From Actinospica sp035712985 (GTDB lineage Bacteria > Actinomycetota > Actinomycetes > Streptomycetales > Catenulisporaceae): a stretch of DNA of 64,000 nucleotides. Where the stretch lies: NCBI GenBank assembly GCA_035712985.1, contig DASTAE010000233.1:1-64000 (forward strand), read 5' to 3'. Positions within the stretch are counted from its first letter, which is position 1, and every line of letters begins with the position of its first letter. This document shows, one piece after another, positions 57,152-64,000 of the stretch. Below the pieces are notes generated by a model that saw only the letters and a list, made by a program, of their open reading frames with translations, ran no database searches and had not been told where the DNA came from. Made by a program: the position numbers and the translations under genes.

Positions 57152-57412
57152 TCACCCGACCACGGCCGGCGTCCAGTCCGCCGGCGCCGGATTCGACCAG
57201 GTCACGGACTGGGCGAAGGAGGCCAGGCCGAGCTCGCCGCCGATATACCCGTACTCCTGGCCCGAGGCTTCGAACATGATGTACTCGTCGCCGCCCTGGA
57301 GGGTCAGGGTCGCGCCGTCGGCGTTGCTCGACACCGCCTCCTCGATGCGCGCACCCCGCGAAAAGGTTGCCCGGAACTTCGCAATCCGCGCAACGGTCTC
57401 GCGCCTGTGCAC
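57152..57412 (-). CDS. Hypothetical protein
   Basis: This 86-residue open frame starts at GTG 57412, two codons after an in-frame stop. From about codon 20 the third positions are strongly G/C, supporting real coding. The sequence (LTLQGGDEYIMFEASGQEYG then YIGGELGLASFAQSVTWSNP) suggests a small beta-rich soluble domain. I do not recognise a family, and there is no signal peptide or membrane segment. It is divergent from the penicillin-binding protein, with 42 bp between starts, so they share a promoter region. The true start could be further in. Confidence 0.5.
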   Translation of the reverse strand: MHRRETVARIAKFRATFSRGARIEEAVSSNADGATLTLQGGDEYIMFEASGQEYGYIGGELGLASFAQSVTWSNPAPADWTPAVVG

Positions 57413-57454
57413 GTCTTAACGCTCCGAGGGAAGAATTCAGGAGGGGTCTCCACC

Positions 57455-59497
57455 GTGAGCTTTGAGAATCCCGGCAACGCGCCGGACGCCTGGCACAACG
57501 GTCAGCCGCCGCAGGGGCAGGTCGGCGGCGAGGGCCAGGTGCAGGGGCAGGGCCAGCAGCCGCAGGCGGACGCGCAGCCCACGCAGCAGATGCAGCCCAT
57601 GCAGACGCAGCCCGTGCAGCCTCAGCAGTTTCAGCAGCCCGTGAACGCCGCCGGCAACGGCTACGGCTGGCAGCCGCAGCAGCCCCAACCCCAGCAGTTC
57701 CCGCCCGCCGGCGATCTGTTCAACGCGCTGCCCGGGGCGCCGGACCCCGGCCCGTTCAGTGCCGCCGCCGAGCCGCAGCGGCGGCCGCGGACGAAGGTGG
57801 CCGTGGCCACCGGGATCGGCGTGGTGGGGATCATCGGCCTCGCCACGGTGCTGATCATGAGCCAGTCCAGCAGCGCGTCGCCCCACGCCACGGTCAACGG
57901 CGCGGCCGGCAGCAGTTCGGCGGCCATCGCCTCGCCGACGCCGAGCGGGTTCCAGCCGACCGCGACGACCGCCGCGGGCGCCGCGGCGCAGACGGCGCAG
58001 GTGTTCCTGGCCGCGTGGCAGAGCGGGAACGTCAAGCAGGCCGCGGCGTACACCGACGACGCGACCGAGGCGCAGAGCGTGCTCAGCGGTTACGCCACCG
58101 GGCTGAACCTGAGCGGCCTGAAGATCACGCCGGGGGCCTCGACGGCCGCGGGCGTCGTCTCCTTCTCGGTGGCCGCCGATGCGAGCAGCGGCGGTTCGAG
58201 CACGGACAAGTCGACCTATGCGAGCGGCACGTGGAGCTACGCGTCGCAGCTGACCGCGTACAAGAAGGACGGCGGCTGGTGGATCAAGTGGGATCCTAGC
58301 CTCGTCGCCGCGGGCATGACGTCCACCACGCATCCGGTCGCGCTGGCGGTCAAGCCGGGGGCCGCCAAGGTGACCGACGCGTCCGGCGCCGATCTGGCCG
58401 CGAGCTCGCAGAGCGCGCTGCAGAACGTGGCGGCGTCGATCAAGTCGAACACGAAGGCGACGCAGGGCACCGCGGGCCTCGAGGTCGTGCTCGAGGACGC
58501 GTCCGGGAACGTGGTCTCCGGCTCCAAGCAGGTGCTCTCGAAGGCCGTGAGCACGGCCACCGTCAAGACCACCATCGATCCGACGCTGGAGGCCCTGGCC
58601 ACCAGCGCGGTCGGCGAGCTGCCGCGCAGCTCGATGGTCGTGCTGCGGCCGTCCACGGGCGCGATCCTGGCCGTGGCCAACAGCGCGGGGATCGGCGACA
58701 CCGCGCTCACCGGCACGCTGGCGCCCGGCTCCTCGTTCAAGGTGGTCAGCACGACCGGCCTGATGGTCAACGGTCTGCTCGGCCAGGGCATCGACACCCA
58801 CGTCGGCTGCCCGCTGGTCGAGGACGTGCAGGGGGTCAAGATCCACAACAGCACCTCCAGCGCGAACAGCTCCGCGGGCACCGAGGACTTCGAGCCGGAC
58901 AACACGCCGTTCAGCACGGACTTCGCGCAGTCCTGCAACAACGCCTTCACCCGGTGGTGGCAGCAGATGGCCGGCGGCAAGCTGGCCGGCGCCGCGCAGA
59001 CCTACTACGGGCTGAACGAGGAGTGGGACATCGGCCTCGGCGGCAAGGGCTCGTACTTCTCCATGCCCGGCCACCAGAGCGGTTCCGAGCTGGCCGAGGA
59101 GCTCTACGGCCAGGGCCAGATCGAGGCGAACCCGCTGACCATGGCCTCCGTCGCGGCGACCGTGGACACCGGCAGCTTCCACCAGCCATACCTGGTCTCC
59201 GGCCTCGGCGACATGGCGACGGCGACCCCGCTGCCGTCCGCGGTGAAGTCGCAGCTGTGGACCGTGATGCGCGAGGTGGTCACCAGCGGCACGGCCGAAG
59301 CGGTCGGCTTCGGCTCGGGCGTCTACGGCAAGACCGGCACCGCCGAGGCGGACGCGAATAAGGACCACTATCCCAATGGCTGGATGATCGTGTTCGATCC
59401 CAGCAAGGACCTGGCGATCGCCGCGGTGGTCGTGGACTCCAACTTCGGCGCGAAGACCGCCGGGCCGGAAGTGAACTACGTGCTCCAGCACTCGTAG
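57455..59497 (+). CDS. Penicillin-binding transpeptidase with NTF2-like domain
   Basis: This 680-residue class B-like PBP begins with a Gln/Pro-rich cytoplasmic tail (repeated QPQQ, MQPMQTQPVQ). One membrane anchor (VAVATGIGVVGIIGLATVLI) is followed by a linker, then an NTF2/MecA_N-like domain (QVFLAAWQSGNVKQAAAYTD, then KDGGWWIKWDPSLV). The C-terminal transpeptidase has SSFK (SxxK in GTLAPGSSFKVV), SCN (SxN in FAQSCNNAFTRWW) and KTG (YGKTGTAEA). It would cross-link peptidoglycan outside the membrane. There is no PASTA repeat. The GTG at 57455 has AGGAGGGG upstream. It is followed by a textbook terminator. Confidence 0.88.
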   Translation: MSFENPGNAPDAWHNGQPPQGQVGGEGQVQGQGQQPQADAQPTQQMQPMQTQPVQPQQFQQPVNAAGNGYGWQPQQPQPQQFPPAGDLFNALPGAPDPGPFSAAAEPQRRPRTKVAVATGIGVVGIIGLATVLIMSQSSSASPHATVNGAAGSSSAAIASPTPSGFQPTATTAAGAAAQTAQVFLAAWQSGNVKQAAAYTDDATEAQSVLSGYATGLNLSGLKITPGASTAAGVVSFSVAADASSGGSSTDKSTYASGTWSYASQLTAYKKDGGWWIKWDPSLVAAGMTSTTHPVALAVKPGAAKVTDASGADLAASSQSALQNVAASIKSNTKATQGTAGLEVVLEDASGNVVSGSKQVLSKAVSTATVKTTIDPTLEALATSAVGELPRSSMVVLRPSTGAILAVANSAGIGDTALTGTLAPGSSFKVVSTTGLMVNGLLGQGIDTHVGCPLVEDVQGVKIHNSTSSANSSAGTEDFEPDNTPFSTDFAQSCNNAFTRWWQQMAGGKLAGAAQTYYGLNEEWDIGLGGKGSYFSMPGHQSGSELAEELYGQGQIEANPLTMASVAATVDTGSFHQPYLVSGLGDMATATPLPSAVKSQLWTVMREVVTSGTAEAVGFGSGVYGKTGTAEADANKDHYPNGWMIVFDPSKDLAIAAVVVDSNFGAKTAGPEVNYVLQHS

Positions 59498-59517
59498 GCC
59501 GAGGCGCGCAAGCACAG

Positions 59518-59555
59518 GCCGCGCGGCCCGTCACGACGGGCCGCGCGGCTTTTTT
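59518..59555 (+). terminator. Intrinsic terminator after the PBP gene
   Basis: GCCGCGCGGCCCGT (59518-59531) pairs exactly with 59536-59549 around a CACG loop and is followed by six T (59550-59555). It is the clearest rho-independent terminator in the window. Confidence 0.92.
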
Positions 59556-59572
59556 CGTTGCCCGGGACAACG
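59556..59572. promoter_or_regulatory. Everted half-sites related to the GH32 operator
   Basis: CGTTGCCCGGGACAACG contains GGGACAACG, one half of the operator at 59630, and facing it CGTTGCCC, a near copy of the other half in reversed order. It lies about 60 bp upstream, just ahead of the -35, and may be an auxiliary binding site. Confidence 0.4.
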
Positions 59573-59595
59573 AAGGACTTCGGTCGTCCCCGGCA

Positions 59596-59645
59596 TTGAC
59601 AGCGGGTGGGGGAGCGGCCATGCTCACTCGGGACAACGTTGTCCC
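59596..59645 (+). promoter_or_regulatory. Promoter and 16-bp operator of the GH32 gene
   Basis: TTGACA (59596-59601), a 17-bp spacer and CATGCT (59619-59624) form the promoter. GGGACAACGTTGTCCC (59630-59645) is a perfect 16-bp palindrome covering the transcription start. The central CG and size suit a LacI-family regulator, which is not encoded in this window. Confidence 0.75.
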
Positions 59646-59666
59646 GCCTCTGCTGCGAGGTCGTGT

Positions 59667-62168
59667 ATGAAGAAGCGAACATTGGCGTCGGTGCTCGGGG
59701 TGGCCATCGCCCTGCTGATGCCCGGCGGTGCGAGTGCCGCGAGCCTGTACCACGAGCAGTACCGGCCGCAGTACCACTTCAGTCCGGCCGAGAACTGGAT
59801 GAACGATCCCAATGGCCTGATCTACGCCGACGGTGTGTACAACCTCTACTACCAGTACAACCCGACCGGGAACACCTGGGGCGACATGTCCTGGGGCCAC
59901 GCGACGAGCACGGACCTGGTGCACTGGACGCAGCAGCCGCTGGCCATCGCGGGCACCCCGGCCGAGGCGATCTTCTCGGGCAGCGCGGTACTGGACTCGA
60001 CGAACAGCAGCGGGTTCGGCACGGCCGCCAACCCCCCGCTCGTGGCCGTGTACACCAGCGCGTACAGCAACGGGATCCAGGCGCAGTCCCTCGCCTACAG
60101 CCTCGATGGCGGCGAGACATGGACCAAGTACGCCGACAATCCGGTACTCAACCTCGACTCGCAGAACTTCCGCGACCCGAAGGTCTTCTGGTACGCGCCG
60201 ACGAAGAGCTGGCGCATGGTCGTCTCGCTGGCCGCGCAGGACCAGATCCAGATCTACTCCTCGCCCGATCTGAAGGCGTGGACGCTGCTGAGCACCTTCG
60301 GGCCGGACAACGCCTCCGACGGCGTGTGGGAGATGCCCGACCTGTTCCCGCTGGCCCTCGACGGCGATCCCGGCAACGTCAAATGGGTGATGGTCGTCGG
60401 CGTGGACAACAAGGAGCAGTACTTCGTCGGCTCCTTCGACGGCACGACCTTCACCCCGGACGAGCCCGCGACCTACACCCCGCCGGCCGGAACCGCGTAT
60501 GAGGGCTTTGACAGCGGGACGTACGACGGATGGACGGCCACCGGGACGGCGTTCGGCTCGGCGCCGGCCGCGGGGACGCTGCCCGGCCAGCAGACCGTGT
60601 CGGGGTACCAGGGTTCCGGCTTGGTCAACAGCTTCACCGGGGGCGACGCGCCGATCGGCACGCTCACCTCGCCGAGTTTCACGGTCAACGCGCCTTATCT
60701 GAACTTCCTGGTCGGCGGCGGCGATCAGCCGTATGTGCCGGGCACGGCGTACGACGGCTCGGCGCCCGCCGGGAGCACGGTGTTCGACGACTTCTCCGGC
60801 CCGGGCTGGGGTGCCGGCTGGACGGCCACCGGCTCGTTCGCCGACGCGGGTCCGACCGCCGAGACCCTCAACGGCCAGAAGGACCCGCGGGTGCTCGACA
60901 CCTGCGTCAACGGCTGCGATCCGGCCACCGGCACCATCACCTCCCCGGCGTTCACGATCTCGAGCGACTACATCGACTTCCTCGTCGCGGGCGGCGACCA
61001 TCCGCTCGGCCAGCCGGGTCCGACCGCCGTCGAACTGCTGGTCGGCGGGAAGGTCGTGGCCTCGGCCACGGGAGACGACAGCCCCGACATGAACTGGGTC
61101 GCCTGGCAGGTCGCGAAGTACCGCGGCCAGCAGGCGCAGATCGAGGTCGTCGACCAGAACGACGGCAGCGGCAACGTCCCGTGGGCGCACATCATGGTCG
61201 ACGACATCGTCTTCGCGAACCAGCCCGTCGCGCCCTACGACCGGCAGGCCGCGGTGGACCTGGTCGTCGGCGGGAAGGTCGTCGCGTCGGCGACCGGCGA
61301 CAACAGCGAACATCTCGACTGGGCCGGCTTCGACCTCGGCGCATACCAGGGGCAGCAGGCGCAGATCGAGATCGTGGACCACGCGACCGAGGGCTGGGGC
61401 CACATCCTCGCCGACCAGTTCAGCTTCGCGGACCAGCCGGCGAACGGCGCGCTCGCGCGCAGCAGGTGGGTCGACGACGGCGCGGACTTCTACGCGGCCG
61501 GGACGTTCAACGACGCGCCGGGCGGACAGCGGATCATGATCGGCTGGATGAACGACTGGACGTACGGGCAGTCGATCCCGACCTCGCCGTGGCGCAGCGC
61601 CGACTCGATCCCGCGCGTGCTCAGCCTGAAGACCGTGGGCGGTGTGCCGACGCTGGAGCAGGCGCCGATCGCGAGTGTCGATTCGCTCGCAGCCGGAGCG
61701 CCGACCGCGGTGCACGGCACGGCGGTCCGGGGCACGACCGTGCTTCCCGTCAGCGGGAACGAGCTCGACATCAACGCGACCCTGAACGCCGGGAGCGCCA
61801 CGGACTTCGGGCTCGAAGTGGATACGGGCACGTATTCGACCGGGGCTCCGCAGTACACGAAGATCGGCTACGACAAGTCGACCGGCGAGGTCTACATCGA
61901 CCGGACGAACTCCGGCTACACGACCTTCGGGCTGGGCTTCGAGGGCGTGCAGAGCGCGAAGCTGCCGCTCGACGGCAATTCCGTGACGCTGCGGATCCTG
62001 GTCGACGCCTCCTCGGTCGAGGTCTTCGCGAACGGCGGCCAGGTCGCGCTGACCGACCAGATCTACCCCGACCAGGGCAGCACCGGCGTCGCGGCCTACG
62101 CGAACGGCGGCACCGCCGTGGTCACCGGCCTGAGCGCGACCCGGCTCGGGAGCGGCTGGCCGCAGTGA
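59667..62168 (+). CDS. Secreted GH32 fructan hydrolase with nested insert
   Basis: This 833-residue protein has a signal peptide (cleavage near ASA-AS, residue 25) and a GH32 five-bladed propeller. Catalytic residues are Asp47 in WMNDPNG (nucleophile), Asp170 in FRDPK (stabiliser) and Glu222 in WEMPDLF (acid/base; the usual motif is EC.D). The propeller is interrupted at about residues 272-594 and resumes at RWVDDGADFYAAGTF and IMIGWMNDW, ending in the GH32 beta-sandwich (RILVDASSVEVFANGG). The insert holds one jelly-roll-like domain with a second copy embedded in it. It should cleave levan, inulin or sucrose outside the cell. Good promoter and operator sequences lie upstream. Confidence 0.88.
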   Translation: MKKRTLASVLGVAIALLMPGGASAASLYHEQYRPQYHFSPAENWMNDPNGLIYADGVYNLYYQYNPTGNTWGDMSWGHATSTDLVHWTQQPLAIAGTPAEAIFSGSAVLDSTNSSGFGTAANPPLVAVYTSAYSNGIQAQSLAYSLDGGETWTKYADNPVLNLDSQNFRDPKVFWYAPTKSWRMVVSLAAQDQIQIYSSPDLKAWTLLSTFGPDNASDGVWEMPDLFPLALDGDPGNVKWVMVVGVDNKEQYFVGSFDGTTFTPDEPATYTPPAGTAYEGFDSGTYDGWTATGTAFGSAPAAGTLPGQQTVSGYQGSGLVNSFTGGDAPIGTLTSPSFTVNAPYLNFLVGGGDQPYVPGTAYDGSAPAGSTVFDDFSGPGWGAGWTATGSFADAGPTAETLNGQKDPRVLDTCVNGCDPATGTITSPAFTISSDYIDFLVAGGDHPLGQPGPTAVELLVGGKVVASATGDDSPDMNWVAWQVAKYRGQQAQIEVVDQNDGSGNVPWAHIMVDDIVFANQPVAPYDRQAAVDLVVGGKVVASATGDNSEHLDWAGFDLGAYQGQQAQIEIVDHATEGWGHILADQFSFADQPANGALARSRWVDDGADFYAAGTFNDAPGGQRIMIGWMNDWTYGQSIPTSPWRSADSIPRVLSLKTVGGVPTLEQAPIASVDSLAAGAPTAVHGTAVRGTTVLPVSGNELDINATLNAGSATDFGLEVDTGTYSTGAPQYTKIGYDKSTGEVYIDRTNSGYTTFGLGFEGVQSAKLPLDGNSVTLRILVDASSVEVFANGGQVALTDQIYPDQGSTGVAAYANGGTAVVTGLSATRLGSGWPQ
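60498..61436 (+). other. Nested domain insertion within the GH32 propeller
   Basis: The outer domain is split into residues about 278-365 (FDSGTYDGWTATGTAF ... LNFLVGGGDQPY) and about 527-590 (AAVDLVVGGKVVASATGDNS ... GHILADQFSFAD). The inner copy is continuous at about 368-525 (FDDFSGPGWGAGWTATGSFA ... IDFLVAGGDHPL ... AVELLVGGKVVASATGDDSP ... AHIMVDDIVFAN). Sub-parts therefore run A, A', B', B, a copy inserted inside its own duplicate. Confidence 0.75.
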
Positions 62169-62178
62169 GCGGGGGCGG

Positions 62179-64000
62179 CTAGAGGTACATCCCCGGCAGC
62201 GGTCCGCGGTCCGCGTCCAGCGCGTCGGGGAGGTCCTCGACCGTCAGCAGGCTGACATCGCCGTCGAAGCCGGGTTCTGTGATGCGCAGGGCCTGGCGGG
62301 CGACGGTGCGTTCCAGGGTGTTGCGGATCAGCCGCGCGTTGCCGAACGAGGAGTCGCGGGCGACGGGGCGGAGCAGGGCGAGCAGGCCCGGGTGCAGCCG
62401 CTCGTCCAGGGTGAGGCCGGCCTGCTCCGCCATCGCCGCGAAGATGTCCGTCAGCTCGCGCTCGTCGTAGTCGGGGAAACCGAGATGCAGCGGGAAACGC
62501 GAGGCCAGGCCGGGGTTGCTGGCCAGGAAGCCGGCCATCTCGGCCTCGTATCCGGCCACGATGACGATCAGGTCGCCGCGGTTGTCCTCCATCAGCTTCA
62601 GCAGCGTGGCCACGGCCTCCTGGCCGAAGTCCCAGGGCGCGGCGGGCGTCAGCGCGTACGCCTCGTCGATGAACAGGACCCCGCCGAGCGCCTGCCGGAC
62701 CACGCCCGCGACCTTCGCCGCCGTCTGGCCCACGTATCCGGCCACCAGGTCGGCGCGGGAGGCCTCGACGAGGTGGCCCGAGGAGAGCAGCCCGAGCTGC
62801 GCGTAGACCTCGGCGATCACCCGCGCGACGACGGTCTTGCCGGTGCCGGGGTTGCCGGTGAAGACCATGTGCCGGGCCGGGGCCGTCACCGGCAGCCCGG
62901 CCTCGCGGCGCAGCGTTTCGGCCTGGACGCCCGCGGCCAGCATCCGGACCTCGCGCTTGACGTCCGCGAGCCCGACCATCGCCTCGAGCTCCTTGAGCGG
63001 ATCGCCCGGCGGATTCGTGCGGATCCGGCCGGTGAGCGTCTCCGGGAAGTCCTCGGCGAGCAGCCGCTCCGCCGCGGGCGTGGGCGCGGATTCGAGCAGG
63101 GAGAGCCGCCGCACCTGCCGCGCCATCGCGCGGTCGAGCACGTTGCGCATCAGCCGCGCGTTGCCGAAGGACCGGCCGCGCGACTGCTTGAGCAGCAGGC
63201 CGCCGACCTTCTCGCGCACGCCGGGGCCGAGCTCGAGCCCCGCGGTCCGGGCCTGCGCGCCGAGGATCTCCAGGAGCTGGTCGTCGGTGTAGTCCGGCAG
63301 CCGCAGCGTCGTCGGGAAGCGCGAGGCCAGGCCCGGGTTCGCCGCGAGGAACTGGTGCATCTCGGATTCGTACCCCGCGACGATCACCAGCAGCTCCTCG
63401 CGCGAGTCCTCCATGTGCCGGATCAGCTCGCTGATGGCCTCGGGGCCGTAGTCGTTGCCGATGTCGCCGACGAGCGCGTAGGCCTCGTCGATGAACAGCA
63501 CACCGCCGATCGCCTCGTTGATCTTGCGGCGGGTCTTCGCGGCGGTCTGGCCTACGTAGTCGGCGACCAGGTCCACCCGGGAGACCTCGACGAGATGGCC
63601 GGAGGACAGCACGCCGAGGTTCTTGCAGATCTGCGCGATCAGCCGGGCGACCTGCGTCTTCCCGGTGCCGGGATTGCCGGTCAGCACGAGGTGGCGCGAA
63701 GGCTCCGGCACCGCGACGCCGTTCTCGCGCCGACGCTTCGCGGCCGCCGCCTGCGCGAGCCAGAGATCGACCTCCTCCTTGACCTCCTCGACGCCGACCA
63801 TCGCGCGCAGTTCGGCCAGCGGGTCGCCCGAGTTCGCGTCGGCGAGGAAGGCGCCGGGCGCGGGGATGTCCGTCTTGCGCACGCCGCGGGCCTCGCCGCC
63901 GACCCCGGCCAGCAGGGTCTCCGCGAGCCGGTGCGCGAGCCGCGCGTTGCGCAGGTTCCGGTACGGCGCCGTGCGCGCCAGCAGGCTGCCCGCGGCGACG
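62179..64000 (-). CDS. Multi-AAA ATPase, CbxX/CfxQ type (5' end outside window)
   Basis: The visible 606 codons hold two full AAA modules. Each has Walker A TGNPGTGKT, Walker B GGVLFIDEAYAL, the pore-like GYVGQTAAK region, ESEM/EAEM-FLA-NPGL-SRF and FGNARL-RN sensor segments. There is no stop before the right edge, and the first visible residues (APYRNLRNARLAHRLAETLL) match the sensor-2 end of a further upstream module. The full protein thus likely has at least three. A GTG at 63882 would give a 567-residue version but cuts into this homologous stretch. Such ATPases remodel protein complexes, as in CbbX or type VII EccA; the partner is unknown. It is convergent with the GH32 gene, 10 bp apart. 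Confidence 0.85.
   Translation of the reverse strand, partial: VAAGSLLARTAPYRNLRNARLAHRLAETLLAGVGGEARGVRKTDIPAPGAFLADANSGDPLAELRAMVGVEEVKEEVDLWLAQAAAAKRRRENGVAVPEPSRHLVLTGNPGTGKTQVARLIAQICKNLGVLSSGHLVEVSRVDLVADYVGQTAAKTRRKINEAIGGVLFIDEAYALVGDIGNDYGPEAISELIRHMEDSREELLVIVAGYESEMHQFLAANPGLASRFPTTLRLPDYTDDQLLEILGAQARTAGLELGPGVREKVGGLLLKQSRGRSFGNARLMRNVLDRAMARQVRRLSLLESAPTPAAERLLAEDFPETLTGRIRTNPPGDPLKELEAMVGLADVKREVRMLAAGVQAETLRREAGLPVTAPARHMVFTGNPGTGKTVVARVIAEVYAQLGLLSSGHLVEASRADLVAGYVGQTAAKVAGVVRQALGGVLFIDEAYALTPAAPWDFGQEAVATLLKLMEDNRGDLIVIVAGYEAEMAGFLASNPGLASRFPLHLGFPDYDERELTDIFAAMAEQAGLTLDERLHPGLLALLRPVARDSSFGNARLIRNTLERTVARQALRITEPGFDGDVSLLTVEDLPDALDADRGPLPGMYL

Overview
The window comes from a high-GC actinobacterium with a complex lifestyle. 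The evidence is pervasive G/C in third codon positions, frequent GTG starts, an SCO5389-family protein, an AfsR-like SARP regulator, LuxR-type regulators with long helical domains, CbxX/CfxQ-type AAA proteins and many secreted glycosidases. A Streptomyces or Catenulispora/Actinospica-like host fits; the exact genus is an inference. No rRNA, tRNA, CRISPR array or intact mobile element was seen.

Layout. 1-5 kb: a small tautomerase, a GTGACTG heptamer array, a PPOX/F420-type enzyme, a very low-complexity exported Ser/Ala/Gly/Thr-rich protein, an SCO5389-family protein and a membrane-anchored polysaccharide deacetylase. 5-9 kb: two paralogous LuxR-type regulators that converge and overlap at their 3' ends. 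9-16.4 kb: a cell-wall block outside any dcw cluster (murG, NlpC/P60 hydrolase, murF, a fused alanine racemase/D-Ala-D-Ala ligase and an ECF sigma factor), next to an AfsR-like SARP regulator (16.6-18.9 kb). 19-29.6 kb: a carbohydrate region with a GH127 beta-L-arabinofuranosidase, a LacI regulator, a secreted glycosidase carrying two ricin-type trefoils, then a second LacI gene in operon with an ABC sugar importer. 29.6-35 kb: assorted metabolic genes and a GntR regulator. 35-40.7 kb: a minus-strand ABC importer with a glycerophosphodiester phosphodiesterase and an inositol-monophosphatase-like enzyme. 41-46.8 kb: a sugar ABC importer divergent from a ROK repressor and ROK kinase. 46.7-53.5 kb: MMPL transporter, NarL-type two-component system, universal stress protein and a cation/proton antiporter. 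53.5-64 kb: a short threonyl-tRNA synthetase behind a threonine leader peptide and terminator, an amidase, a secreted guanyl-specific RNase, a penicillin-binding protein, a GH32 fructan hydrolase and a multi-AAA ATPase running off the end.

Regulatory DNA is unusually legible. Three LacI-type systems show a promoter followed within a few bases of the -10 by a perfect palindrome: GCAAACGTTTGC at two genes, CGAACCGGTTCG at the autoregulated lacI-ABC operon, and GGGACAACGTTGTCCC at the GH32 gene. The ROK regulator region carries two 24-bp direct repeats matching at 20 of 24 bases. The sigma gene and the alr-ddl fusion share an element of three hexamers at exact 11-bp steps, placed identically relative to a -10 hexamer and start codon, as expected for a SARP-type activator.

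The most striking candidate system is at 53.76-55.13 kb. A predicted leaderless 17-residue leader peptide has three consecutive ACG (Thr) codons. It is followed by mutually exclusive hairpins, an 11-bp GC-rich terminator and a 400-residue threonyl-tRNA synthetase that lacks the TGS and editing domains. This reads as ribosome-mediated attenuation of a ThrRS gene. Other notable items are the Alr-Ddl fusion and a GH32 enzyme with one accessory domain nested inside another copy of itself.
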